Assembly: GCA_963827155.1 (NCBI GenBank)
Contig: CAWGZV010000001.1
Span: forward strand, 372,001-436,000
Length of the DNA: 64,000 nucleotides
Direction of reading: 5' to 3'
Origin: UTCFX2 sp963827155
GTDB lineage: Bacteria > Chloroflexota > Anaerolineae > Anaerolineales > UBA4823
Shown one piece after another: positions 43,219-53,222 of the stretch. Under the pieces are notes generated by a model that saw only the letters and a list, made by a program, of their open reading frames with translations, did not search any database and had not been told where the DNA came from. Within the stretch, counting starts at the first letter, position 1; the number at the start of each line of letters is the position of its first letter. Position numbers and translations under genes: made by a program.

Positions 43219-45271
43219 GATCCAGCTTCCTGACAATTCAATGTTTGGATAATATCAAGGTAGGTAGCTTTATTCTCAAATTCCATGGATTGACTGGTTT
43301 CAATCCCTTTCCAAAGTGAGCAAAGCGGAGCGCGCATATTCTCCCAGACCCGATGCGCTTCGATTGATAAGCTTGCGGCAGCCTTAATCTCTCCAGTACG
43401 CAAAGCCGCTTCGATGAACGGCATCACTTCAAAAACGTTCTTCCGAGTGAACTTCTTCTCCAGAATACCAGCCTGGCGACCTAACGCCACGACCCGATCC
43501 CACTCGCCCGTTTGGCGTGCAAGCTCGGCTTTCTGGAAATAATAACACCAATCTGGGGCGGGTTCCGGCAGGAAGATAGGCAGCGGCGGCACAGCTGCCG
43601 GCTTATGATCTGCTTCGATCAGGCTGAGATCTGAAAAGGGGGAGATTTCCTTGAAATAGCGCGGCTTGTCCGGCAGAAAGCGGTCGATTTGCGGATCGAT
43701 GATTTTTAGACACGCCTCTGGAGGACGGTAGAATCCCAGGATCGAGCGGGCGATCGTGCCGTGGAAGGGCGTTATCCGCAGATCCTCGTCGATCCTGGTT
43801 GTCGCCTGGAGGTCGGGGAGATCTCTGCTCAACCTGCCTTCAGCGTTATACATCAGATAAGGCATTTCCCCGCCTTCGTAATCGGGTGCGTAGGTCCAGT
43901 TTAGCGGCGCGGTCAGAGAGTTATCCCAGTCATATTCGAATGGCATCTCGGAAGTCAGCAGGATCGTCCCGGGCAGGATTCCCGGGGCGCGCCAGGTGAG
44001 CTGCCAGAAGAAATCTCGCTGCATCAGCCAGTCGAGGCGGTAGCTCAGGGCATTTTGGAAGTGGAAACCGGCTGCAAGACCAGCCAGCAAAGCAACGAGA
44101 ACCAGATTTTGATAAGGAACAAATTGGATCAGCTCGATCAAACCAACCAGCAGCAAGGCGGCTCCGACCATCATCGGCAGGGTGAAGCGGTCCCATGGAA
44201 AGTCCAGGCTGATATGCAGGTTTGTCGGCCAGATCGGGATCCCGCCTGCCAGCAGGGCAATCAAGCCTAGCCCGATCGCCGCCAACGCCCAGCGCCTGTC
44301 CGGAGAAGCTCCGCCCACGCGATTTACTGATCGGCGGGCGAGGAATAAGATCAGGGCGCTGAACCCAGCTGCACCCACCAGGACCAGCAGATACATCCGG
44401 ATGATTGCCGGGGGGGTGTTGGATAACCAGCCAACCTTGAACACCTGCCCCCAGGCTAGCACGGTGGAGGTATAAAGGTCCCGCAGGATGGTGATGATTC
44501 TTTCCGCAAGCGTCCCGAAGGGGTCTGTCTGGAGCTCGGCAAACAGTGTGATCTCGGCCCGCGGAGTTGGATGGCTGATGCGCCACACCAGAAATGACAG
44601 GTCGATGATCGCGAACAGCGCCCAATACCGGAGCGTTTCGATCAATCGCTGGCTCTTCCGCGGGCGAAATGCGTGTATCTGCCCGGTCAGGATCCAGATC
44701 CAGAAGGGGCGCAGCGCTTCGAGCCCGAAAAAATGCTCGGCAGTGAAGACCGAATATGCTGCGCAGAGCAGCGAGAGCGGGTACAGCACCCAAAACCAGC
44801 GCTTGATTCGCAGCGACCAGATCATCAATCCCCAGGAAGCGAGATAGATCGCCAGCACGATAAAGGCGTTGCTGTACGTGACTGCGATAAAGCCTTGCTG
44901 AAAGCCCGGATAAAGCATAAAAAAGATGGCGATCGCAGCTGTCTGCAGGCGTTTGCGCGGAAAGAGCCCATTCAGCGCCCACCAAAGCGCCAGCCCGCAG
45001 ATCCAGCGTGCCAGGATTGCAAAGAGTTGCCAGCCCAGGGGGACTCGCCGATCAGCGGTGTGGTGAGCTGATATACCCAGGCGAGCAGCGGGCGGTCGCC
45101 GGAGAAGGCTTTTTGAAATCCTTCTGGACCCATGAAATGCAGTGTCCAGATGATTGTCCAATCATCCCAAAAAAAACCCAGCCGGTTGACGAGGGCGCCA
45201 AAGCTGACCGCGGCGACGACCAGCAACCCAAGCGGGATCAATATTCGGTGTGAGACCGCGCGATGAGCCAT
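43215..45271 (-). CDS. GT-C-like membrane glycosyltransferase, copy 3 (one frameshift)
   Basis: About 685 residues. Residues 1-70 start at the ATG at 45271 (MAHRAVSHRILIPLG) and include LGFFWDDWTIIWTLHFMGPEG and LAWVYQLTTPLIGESP. The frame then shifts at the GGGGG at 45038-45042, where one missing base would restore SPLGWQLFAILARW. The rest matches copies 1 and 2 (MLYPGFQQGFIAVTYSNAF, TWRAPGILPGTILLTSEMPF) and ends in WCYYFQKAELARQTGEWDRVVALG. It starts 31 bases after the alaS stop. Confidence 0.75.
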
Positions 45272-45302
45272 CCGGGAGAGTTTCCAGCTAGAGGAGGCGA
45301 GA

Positions 45303-48054
45303 TTATTGGCGACCCGAAAGCCTCTTCTCGACCCAATCTTGAACCTGCGAAAGGGCCTCGTCGAGCTTTTCGGGGAATTTTCCGCCCGCCTGAGCCAGGG
45401 TCGGGCGTCCGCCGCCGCCGCCGCCCAGGAATCCTCCGACAAATTTGACCAGCTCCACTGCACTCACGCCGCTTAGTGCCAGGTCTTCGGTGACCGCCGC
45501 AACTACTACGGGTCGGCCTTCAGCCCCCACCGAGCCCAGCACCGCAATCCCCGAGCCGAAGCGCTGCCGGAATTGGTCTGCCAGGAATTTTAAGGTTTCC
45601 ACATCCGCATCTTTAACGATTACCGCCAGGACTGGAAGCTGATTTACGAAGGTGGTCTGATCCAATTGGCTCTGGAAAGCGATCGCGGCCTGGTCCCGGC
45701 GAAAACCGCTTAATTCCTTTCGCAGTGCATCGATCTCGTCAAGGATCTGGCGGGTGCGGGCAGGCACCTCCTCCGGTCCGGCATCCAGCAGCGCTGAGGC
45801 GGTTTTTATGGTCTTGAAGCGCTCCTGGATAAGCTGGTATGCGCTTCGCCCGGTCACAGCCTCGATCCGGCGGATGCCGGCAGCCGCGCTGCTCTCGCTC
45901 AAGATCAGAAAGACCCCGATATCGCCGGTCTCTTCGACATGCGTGCCGCCGCACAGCTCATTTGAGAAGATCTCCGGCTCGCCGATGGTTATATTGCGGA
46001 CAATTTCACCGTATTTTTCACCAAATAAGGCGGTTGCACCTTCCTGAATTGCCTGCTGAAGCGGTTTGATCCCAATCTTTAGTGGGTAATCCCCCAGGAC
46101 GTTTTGATTTACAATCGCTTCGACGCGCTCGAGCTGATCTGGAGTGACACCCTTGGGGTGGTTGAAATCGAAGCGCAGGTGGTCTGGTGCGACGAGTGAG
46201 CCAGCCTGGCGGGCATTCTCCCCCAAAACCTCATGGAGAGCGGCGTGGAGCAGGTGGGTGGCGGTATGGTTGCGCATAATGTCTCTACGGCGCAAACGGT
46301 CTACGGAAGCAATCGCCAGATCGCCGAGGCGGGGTGTCCCCTTTACAACTTCACCGACGTGTACAATAACGCCGGCAGCTGGTTTTCGCATGTCATGGAC
46401 CCGAATCTCCCAGGGCTCGCCTTCGGCGTGCACGATCATGCCGGTATCGGAAACTTGCCCGCCGGACTCAACGTAAAAACCGGTTTCCGGGAGAAGCACT
46501 TCGATCCGGTCACCGGTCGTGGACTCGTTTACGGCGCTGTTTTCGCGCACCAGGGCCAGGATTGGACCTTCGTTCTCCAGCAGCATATACGGGTTGTAAA
46601 CCACGCCATCCACGCCCAGCCTGCCATGCTCGACCAGCTTGCGAAAAACCTCCCGGTAGATATCGGCATCTTCACCGCCAAGCGGACCAAAGGCTTCTCC
46701 AGCCCCAGAAGCGATCCGGTGTTCTTCCATTGACTGCTTGAAACCAGGCTCCTCCACTTCCATACCACGCTCGCGGGCAATATCGCGGGTAATCTCCAGC
46801 GGCAAGCCGTAGGTGGCGTACAGGTCAAAAGCCAGGCTGCCTGAGAGAACCTGATCATGTTCGGATTGGAGATTAGAGAGCAAGTTTTCTAGCTTTGCAA
46901 CGCCGCTTTCCACCGTCCGCTGAAAGCGTTCTTCTTCTGCAGTCAGGTTTGTCAGGATGGATTGGCGGTGGCGGGTCAATTCCGGGTAAAAGCTGCCGTA
47001 ATTCTCTATCGCAACCTCCGCCACCTGGGCGAGGAAAGGATCGTGCAGGTTGATTTTGCTCCCAAAGCGCGCCGCCCGGCGGATAATCATCCGGCAGATG
47101 TAGTTCCGCCCGATGTTCCCGGGCACAACCCCATCGGCAATCAAAAATGCCGCCGCCCGCGCATGATCGGCAATCACCCGGTATGGGGTGAAATTTTTCT
47201 TGAATTCAGCATCGTTATCGCCGGTCATTTCCCGGACTTTATCGATCAAAGGGGTGAGCAAATCCGTCTCGTAATTAGAGCGCTTGTCCTGAAGCACCGA
47301 GACAATCCGCTCCAGCCCCATGCCGGTATCCACGTGCTTGGACGCCAGCGGTTCCAATTGGGTTGGGCTGAGGCGATTGTATTGAATAAATACCAGGTTC
47401 CACAGCTCAAGGAAGCGTTTGCATTCATGGTTCACCCGGCAAATATGCCCGGGGACGTGCTGCATGTCGCAGTACTCGATCCCCCTGTCGATATGGACTT
47501 CACTGCACGGTCCGCAAGGTCCGGTTTCTGCCATCTCCCAGAAATTTTCTTTGCGACCGAAAAAGAGCACATGATCCGGGTTGAATCGCGGCTGCTTGCG
47601 CCACTCGGTAGCCGCTTCTTCATCGGATGGGATCTCTCCTTTTTCATCCTCGAAGCAGGTCGCCCAGAGCTGGTCTGGATTCAAGCCCCAGACTTCAACC
47701 AGCAGCTGCCAGGCCCAGGTGATCGCTTCCTTCTTGTAGTAATCCCCGAAAGACCAGTTCCCAAGCATCTCGAAGAAGGTGTGGTGGGTGTCATCCCTTC
47801 CTACATCGTCCAGGTCATTATGTTTTCCAGCCACACGCATGCATTTTTGGGAGTTTGCGGCGCGAACATAGGGGCGCTTATCTGTGCCGAGAAAAACATC
47901 TTTGAACTGCACCATCCCGGCGTTTGTAAACAAGAGAGTTCTGGTCGCCTCCGGGCACAAGCGAAGACGAAGGAACAAAGGTGTGACCTTGTTCTACAAA
48001 GAAATCGATAAAATCCTGGCGAATTTTCGCTCCAGAGAGGCTTTCTGCGCTCAT
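45303..48054 (-). CDS. alaS: Alanyl-tRNA synthetase (one frameshift)
   Basis: About 916 residues. The N-terminus from ATG 48054 reads MSAESLSGAKIRQDFIDFF and SSLVPGGD; the frame then breaks at the TT at 47939-47940, where removing one base gives GGDQTLLFTNAGMVQFKDVFLG, the family consensus. Downstream: HHTFFEMLGNWSFGDYYKK, GLERIVSVLQ, RNYICRMIIRRAARFG, editing-domain zinc motifs HTATHLLH and CGGTHVEETGDIG, and DHHA1 end GGFLGGGGGGRPTLAQAGG. It is first in the long minus-strand operon. An essential gene, so the break is almost certainly a sequence error. Confidence 0.93.
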
Positions 48055-48093
48055 TCGAACTCCGTAAAAAGAAAATAATATCTTAACCCTGCC

Positions 48094-48121
48094 ATTATAC
48101 CAACGTTGCTCACCGTCAAAA
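48094..48121 (-). promoter_or_regulatory. Promoter TTTTGA-N16-TATAAT for the alaS operon
   Basis: A perfect -10 (minus strand, 48099-48094) and TTTTGA 16 bases upstream. It leaves a leader of about 33 bases before the alaS ATG. I see no T-box structure in that leader. Confidence 0.5.
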
Positions 48122-48124
48122 TGG

Positions 48125-48130
48125 TATAAA
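48125..48130 (+). promoter_or_regulatory. -10-like TATAAA for the spermidine-synthase-like gene
   Basis: TATAAA followed by AT lies 17 bases before the ATG at 48148. No Shine-Dalgarno sequence is present. It overlaps the upstream edge of the divergent alaS promoter, so the two may compete. Confidence 0.35.
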
Positions 48131-48147
48131 ATAAGGCCTGGCCCGTA

Positions 48148-49716
48148 ATGAAACGCTACTTATACATCACCGTCTTCTTCTCAGGCATGACCACTCTCGC
48201 ACTGGAGTTCGCAGCCTCGCGCCTGTTAGGCGGTGTTTTCGGCACCAGCAACCTGGTCTGGGCGAGCATCATCGGCCTGATTCTCATTTACCTCACAGTA
48301 GGTTATTTCATAGGCGGGCGCTGGGCTGACCGCTCCCCATATGCTTCGACCTTATATCAAATTTTGGCATGGGGCGCCTTTCTCGGCGGGCTGGTGCCGC
48401 TCGTCGCTCGACCTGTCCTGCGATTGGCAGCCAACGCCTTTGACGCCCTCCAGATTGGGGTGCTGTTCGGTTCTTTCACGGCGGTGCTGATCCTCTTCAG
48501 CGCACCGGTTACCCTGCTGGGGATGGTCTCCCCATTCGCAATCCGGCTGGCGATCACAGACCCGCAGGAAGCCGGGCGGGTATCGGGCCGGATCTACGGG
48601 ATCTCCACGATCGGGTCATTTGTCGGGACATTTCTGCCTGTGCTCGTCACAATCCCGCTGATTGGGACGACCTGGACATTCATCTTATTCAGCGAGATGC
48701 TGCTTGTGGTTGCGCTGATCGGCGCCTGGATGGCGATGGGCTGGAGGGGTGTGCTCAGGTTGGTCTGGATGCCCCCTCTATTGATCTTGCTTGGGATTTA
48801 TTATGCCAATCAACCGCTCAAGAACACAGCCGGTCAAATCTTCGAAGAGGAGTTTGCTTATAACTACATCCAGGTGATCGAAGAAGACGGCTTTCGCATG
48901 CTGCGCCTGAACGAAGGTCAAGGCGTGCATTCCATCTGGCATCCGACCGAGCTGGATTACACCGGCCCGTGGGAGCAGTTTCTCGCCGCGCCTTTCTTCA
49001 ACAAAGCGCCCTACGATATCTCGAAGCTTAATCGGGTGGCAATCGTTGGATTAGCCGCCGGGACGGCTGCTCGCCAGCTGACTGAAGTCTTTGGACCCAT
49101 CCCAATCGACGGATTTGAGATCGATCCGGCGATCATCCAGGTTGGGCGGAAGTATTTCGAGATGAACGAGCCCAATTTGCAGGCGATCGGGCAGGACGGG
49201 CGTTGGGGTCTGGAGCGTAGCCCTGACAAGTACTCGGTCATCGCAGTCGACGCCTACCGCCCTCCGTACATTCCCTGGCATCTTACCACGCTCGAGTTCT
49301 TTCAAATCGCCCGCCAGCACCTGACCGATGACGGGGTGCTCGTCATCAATGTTGGACGCTCGCCCAGCGACCGGCGTTTGATCGAAGGCCTGGTTGGCAC
49401 GATCAGCCGGGTCTTCCCGAGTGTCTATGTGATGGATGTTCCGGGCTCATTCAACTCGATCGTATACGCCACTGCCCAACCGACCACGATCAAGGATTTA
49501 TACCTGAATCTGATCCACCTTTATGGGCTGCCCGATATTCACCCGCTTTTACTCCGCTCGCTTGAACGAGTTGTGGTAAACCTCCAGCCCACTCCAAAGA
49601 GCGAAGTGGTCTATACGGACGAACGCGCTCCGATTGAATGGATCACGAACGATATGGTGCTTAACTATGTCCTTTTTGGGGATCTTGAGAACCTGACGGA
49701 AGGTGACCAACCATGA
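48148..49716 (+). CDS. Membrane protein fused to a spermidine-synthase-like domain
   Basis: 522 residues. The first 220 contain seven or eight helices (MTTLALEFAASRLLGGVFGTSNLVWASIIG is typical of this family). The second half is a class-I methyltransferase-like fold with VAIVGLAAGTAARQL, IPIDGFEIDPAIIQVGRKYF, YSVIAVDAYRPPYIPWHL and DGVLVINVGR. The loop residues normally used for polyamine binding are not clearly conserved, so real spermidine synthase activity is uncertain. It is coupled (ATGA overlap) to the next gene. Confidence 0.83.
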   Translation: MKRYLYITVFFSGMTTLALEFAASRLLGGVFGTSNLVWASIIGLILIYLTVGYFIGGRWADRSPYASTLYQILAWGAFLGGLVPLVARPVLRLAANAFDALQIGVLFGSFTAVLILFSAPVTLLGMVSPFAIRLAITDPQEAGRVSGRIYGISTIGSFVGTFLPVLVTIPLIGTTWTFILFSEMLLVVALIGAWMAMGWRGVLRLVWMPPLLILLGIYYANQPLKNTAGQIFEEEFAYNYIQVIEEDGFRMLRLNEGQGVHSIWHPTELDYTGPWEQFLAAPFFNKAPYDISKLNRVAIVGLAAGTAARQLTEVFGPIPIDGFEIDPAIIQVGRKYFEMNEPNLQAIGQDGRWGLERSPDKYSVIAVDAYRPPYIPWHLTTLEFFQIARQHLTDDGVLVINVGRSPSDRRLIEGLVGTISRVFPSVYVMDVPGSFNSIVYATAQPTTIKDLYLNLIHLYGLPDIHPLLLRSLERVVVNLQPTPKSEVVYTDERAPIEWITNDMVLNYVLFGDLENLTEGDQP

Positions 49717-50426
49717 ATGAAACCGAACAACCCCGCTCCTCCTGGCTCTACACGCTGCTCTCCTGGGTCGTAACGATCCTGGTGCCGGTTGCGCTGATTT
49801 TAAGTGCGGTCAGAGCGCTGCTGTTCCCCTGGTTTCCTCCGTTCGAGTACAGCATGCCTGGGTTTCCACCTGATCCGTATGGATTTACAAAAGAGGACCG
49901 GCTTTACTGGTCTGGGATTGCGGTCGATTACCTGACCAACAAAGAAGGGATTGAATTTCTTGGAGATCTGCGGTTCGAGAACCAGATGCCAGTTTACAAC
50001 GAACGCGAGCTGCGTCATATGGTCGATGTCAAAGTCGCTGTAAAAAACGCGCTGAATGTCTGGAAAGCGACGCTGCTGCTGCTGACAGCGTTAGGTTTAT
50101 GGGCTGGGTTTGGCCGTTGGTGGTCGGCTTATAAGCACGGTCTGGGGAGGGGCGGTTGGCTGACATTTTTTCTGGTGATAGGGGTTATTGTCATCGTGCT
50201 TCTGAGCTTCGGTGTCTTTTTCGTCGCGTTTCACAACGTGTTCTTCCAGCCCGGCACTTGGATGTTTTACTGGACCGATACCCTGATCAGGCTCTTCCCA
50301 GAGCGCTTCTGGCGGGACATATTCATCTATGTTGGGGTGATCTCCGCCCTGCTCGGGCTGCTGCTGGCGGCGCTGACAGGCTCGCTTAAAATCCGGCGTA
50401 AGGCTCCCAGAACCATCAGCGATTGA
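49713..50426 (+). CDS. TIGR01906/DUF1461-like integral membrane protein
   Basis: 237 residues with four or five helices. An extracytoplasmic loop contains NERELRHMVDVKVAVKNALNVW, the ELxHMxDVK motif of the TIGR01906 family, and two further conserved stretches (GIAVDYLTNKEGIEFL, FHNVFFQPGTWMF). The function of the family is not established to my knowledge. Its 3' end overlaps convergent gpmA by 11 bases. Confidence 0.75.
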   Translation: MNETEQPRSSWLYTLLSWVVTILVPVALILSAVRALLFPWFPPFEYSMPGFPPDPYGFTKEDRLYWSGIAVDYLTNKEGIEFLGDLRFENQMPVYNERELRHMVDVKVAVKNALNVWKATLLLLTALGLWAGFGRWWSAYKHGLGRGGWLTFFLVIGVIVIVLLSFGVFFVAFHNVFFQPGTWMFYWTDTLIRLFPERFWRDIFIYVGVISALLGLLLAALTGSLKIRRKAPRTISD

Positions 50427-51117
50427 GCTTCCCACTGCGGGCGAATTTACCTTCTCTGCGGCTTTCAACTACCTGGGGGACTCCCGTTGGGATCGTGAGC
50501 CCCGGCACCAATTCGGGGGGGATGTCCTCCAGATAACGGACCAGGGCGCGCAGACTGTTGGCATGGGCGACGATCAGCACTCGCCTTCCAGAGCGCAGTT
50601 CTGGAAGGATCTCCTCATCCCAAAGCGGAAGGATTCGCCGCTCTGTGTCCTGGAGTGACTCTGTCCGGGGGAGATCTTGGACAGGGATGTTAGCGTAAAG
50701 GGGGTCGAAACGCGGATGCCGCGGGTCGTCCAGCGCCAACGCCGGTGGGCGGGCTTCGTAACTCCTCCGCCAGCGCGCAACCAGCTCCTCTCCTAACCGG
50801 GCAGCCGTTTCAGCCTTGTTCAAGCCTTGCAGGCTGCCGTAATGGCGTTCATTCAGCCGCCAGGTGCGATTTACTTCAATCTGGCGGTATGCGAGGGCTT
50901 CCAACACGATATCCAGTGTCTCTGCAGCACGCTGGAGCAGCGAGGTCCAGGCAAGATCGAAGTGCAGCCCGCCCGATTGGATCTGGCGGGCCGCCTGCAG
51001 CGCTTCAGCCTTTCCCAAATCGGTGAGCGGGATGTCTGTCCAGCCGGTGAAGCGGTTCTCCAGGTTCCACTGGCTTTGACCGTGACGCAGCAGTACGAAA
51101 GGATGGATCAAATTCAT
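50416..51117 (-). CDS. gpmA: 2,3-bisphosphoglycerate-dependent phosphoglycerate mutase
   Basis: 233 residues. The catalytic RHGQSQWN at 10-17 holds the phosphorylated His; FTGWTDIPLTDLGKAEA follows, then NERHYGSLQGLNKAETA, and the second catalytic His is in VLIVAHANSLRALVRYLE. It interconverts 3- and 2-phosphoglycerate in glycolysis. The protein is slightly shorter at the C-terminus than E. coli GpmA. Confidence 0.93.
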   Translation of the reverse strand: MNLIHPFVLLRHGQSQWNLENRFTGWTDIPLTDLGKAEALQAARQIQSGGLHFDLAWTSLLQRAAETLDIVLEALAYRQIEVNRTWRLNERHYGSLQGLNKAETAARLGEELVARWRRSYEARPPALALDDPRHPRFDPLYANIPVQDLPRTESLQDTERRILPLWDEEILPELRSGRRVLIVAHANSLRALVRYLEDIPPELVPGLTIPTGVPQVVESRREGKFARSGKLNR

Positions 51118-51134
51118 ACCCTTATGGATATATG

Positions 51135-51180
51135 AAAAGGGTGCTCCAATCTGGCTGCCCCAGTCTGAAACACCCTTAGA
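51135..51180 (-). terminator. Imperfect hairpin terminator after the UgpC-type ATPase
   Basis: AAGGGTG and CACCCTT form the outer stem and CTGG/CCAG an inner one, followed on the minus strand by TTTTC. It ends the 51201-52301 gene before gpmA. Confidence 0.5.
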
Positions 51181-51200
51181 AAGCCCGATGGAGCGACGGA

Positions 51201-52301
51201 TCAGCGTATCGCCATCTCAGTATCTCGATCGAAGATCTGCATGTTGTTCATGTTAAAAACCATCTGGACCTTATCGTCCACATGGTAGCGCGAGCGCGGG
51301 TCGACCCGGGCAACGAAGATGTTTTCGCCGGTCTTGAGGTAGACAAAAATCTCATTGCCCATCAGCTCGGTAACATCAACCGAACACTCGATCGTTTGAC
51401 CTTCGATCCCAGGCGGCGCAAATTCCGGATTGTGGATATTTTCAGGGCGGATTCCGAAGATCACGGATTTGTCGATATAGGTCATGTAAGAATTCTGCTT
51501 GGCTTCAGGCACTTTTACTTTAAAAGTCCCGCCATCGACGTACACATTATTCCCATCTTTGCGCAGGTGGGCCGGGAAGAAGTTCATCGCTGGAGAGCCG
51601 ATGAAGCCCGCCACGAATAAATTGTCCGGCCGATCATAGAGTGATTGCGGGGTGTCAATCTGCTGAAGGATGCCCTTGTTGATCACCGCGATCCGGCTTG
51701 CCATGGTCATTGCTTCAACCTGGTCGTGAGTTACGTAAATAAAGGTAGTTTCAAGCTGCAGATGCAGCTTGGAAATATTAGCCCGCGTTTCCACGCGCAG
51801 CTTGGCATCCAGGTTGGAGAGCGGCTCATCGAAGAGAAAAACCTTCGGCTCGCGCACGATCGCCCGTCCGACCGCCACCCGCTGGCGCTGGCCGCCAGAG
51901 AGCTGGCGAGGTTTTCGGTCAAGCAGGTGTTCGATGCCCAGGATATTGGCGGCCTCTTCGACCCGGCGCTTGATCTCGGGTTTTGGAGTTTTGCGCAGCT
52001 TCAGTCCAAATGCCATGTTGTCGTATACAGACATGTGGGGGTAGAGGGCATAGGATTGGAACACCATGGCGATATCGCGGTCTTTGGGGGCGATATCGTT
52101 TACCACATGGTCTCCAATCATGATCTTACCTTCGGTGACGTCTTCCAGACCCGCCAGGCAGCGCAGGGCGGTGGTCTTGCCGCAGCCCGATGGGCCAACC
52201 AGCACCAGGAATTCTTTGTCGGCGACTTCGATATTCAAGTCGTTGACCGCGATGACATCGCCGAACCGCTTTATTAAGTGGTCAAAGGTGACGCTTGCCA
52301 T
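51201..52301 (-). CDS. ABC transporter ATPase, UgpC/MsmK type
   Basis: 366 residues. Walker A GPSGCGKTTALR (about 37-48), Q-loop MVFQSYALYPHM, signature QLSGGQRQRVAVGRA, Walker B VFLFDEPLSNLDAKLR, H-loop VTHDQVEAMT, and a C-terminal regulatory OB-type domain (FGIRPENIHNPEF). Such ATPases energise several carbohydrate importers at once, and it stands without permeases. The start is the ATG at 52301 with GGAG upstream; the frame's extension to 52496 runs through another small ORF. Confidence 0.92.
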   Translation of the reverse strand: MASVTFDHLIKRFGDVIAVNDLNIEVADKEFLVLVGPSGCGKTTALRCLAGLEDVTEGKIMIGDHVVNDIAPKDRDIAMVFQSYALYPHMSVYDNMAFGLKLRKTPKPEIKRRVEEAANILGIEHLLDRKPRQLSGGQRQRVAVGRAIVREPKVFLFDEPLSNLDAKLRVETRANISKLHLQLETTFIYVTHDQVEAMTMASRIAVINKGILQQIDTPQSLYDRPDNLFVAGFIGSPAMNFFPAHLRKDGNNVYVDGGTFKVKVPEAKQNSYMTYIDKSVIFGIRPENIHNPEFAPPGIEGQTIECSVDVTELMGNEIFVYLKTGENIFVARVDPRSRYHVDDKVQMVFNMNNMQIFDRDTEMAIR

Positions 52302-52375
52302 TCGGTTTTTCTCCTTTCTCACATTTGGGGAATATAGTGATTGAATTATAGCCCCGGATGGGAGAAAAGGCAAAC

Positions 52376-52528
52376 CTAACTTGAGATCGCAAAGTCGACC
52401 AGCGCCCCAGCCGCCGCGCCGGCTCCCAGCCAGACATCGATCCGGTCGGCCGCCGAACCGATCGCCGCCCCAACTGCGACCCCGATGATAATTCACAATC
52501 CCACAAGGCTTCCCCTATTCATATTCAT
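52376..52528 (-). pseudogene. Short glycine-zipper membrane ORF interrupted by TGA
   Basis: ATG at 52528 with GGAGG six to ten bases upstream. Eleven codons (MNMNRGSLVGL) are followed by TGA (52495-52493), then the same frame continues 38 codons to TAG at 52376. The continuation is a small-residue-rich hydrophobic stretch (IIIGVAVGAAIGSAADRID, LGAGAAAGALVDFA), typical of glycine-zipper peptides. The good ribosome site and intact frame suggest a real 50-residue gene with one nonsense change (TGG to TGA or similar), either genuine or a base-call error. Confidence 0.5.
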
Positions 52529-52561
52529 ATCGTCCTCCGAGCATGCAAACCGGTTGGCGGG

Positions 52562-53083
52562 TCAATTGCGGTTTAAATGATTAGCCCCGTTTTTTCCCCC
52601 TTCGGCGAGATTTTGGAGTTGGATGAGATGGATTTCTTCATCTCCCAGCTCTGCTTGAAGCAAACGCGCGATCGTCACCTTCCAGCCGCGAGCCCGGATG
52701 CCGCGATCGATCCAAATATCCCCGTCAGGCAGAGATCTTAGATAATCCACCAGCTCTTGGTGCGATTGGCTGGCGAGCAGGACTTGTTGGCTGAATTCCT
52801 CGCGCCTGTTTCGCTCTACCAGCATTTTGTTATAAGTTTGCCAATCTTTGTCGATGAATGCATAAAAGCCGGGCAGCTCTCCCTTCAGGATGGATTTTGC
52901 CGCCTCCAGATTTGTGAAATCCCATCCGGCAAGGTGGGCGAGCAGCTCCCGGGCAGACCAAATGCCCAGGAAAACCTCCCGCTGTTTTGCGGTGGACAGC
53001 GCTTCAGCGGTTTCAAGGATTTCCCGCCGGGTTTTGATAAGTTTTTGGATCAGCTCCGCAGACTCAATTTTGTAATCTTTCAT
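52562..53083 (-). CDS. DinB/ClbS-DfsB-like four-helix protein
   Basis: 173 residues. The helical pattern and the WSARELLAHLAGWDFTNLEAAKSIL segment match the DinB-like/DfsB family, where His residues often bind a metal. Here one His is in this segment and another in LGDEEIHLIQ. Members include thiol-dependent transferases and a colibactin-resistance protein; the role here is unknown. The ATG is preceded by GGTTCC, a weak ribosome site. Confidence 0.75.
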   Translation of the reverse strand: MKDYKIESAELIQKLIKTRREILETAEALSTAKQREVFLGIWSARELLAHLAGWDFTNLEAAKSILKGELPGFYAFIDKDWQTYNKMLVERNRREEFSQQVLLASQSHQELVDYLRSLPDGDIWIDRGIRARGWKVTIARLLQAELGDEEIHLIQLQNLAEGGKNGANHLNRN

Positions 53084-53222
53084 ATTGGAACCTCGGGCAG
53101 TAAACCGTTCAACTGGAAAGAGATGGATGGTTTTCGATCTGGATTGATTATAATTCCCCTGACCAGTCGCAATCTTCCTGGAAACAATCCAACGAACCTA
53201 TCGGTCAGAATCAACTCTTCAG

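Noticed and set aside
48055..48093. T-box or other riboswitch in the alaS leader
   Set aside because: Only about 33 bases of leader fit between promoter and start, too short for a T-box, and no terminator hairpin is present.
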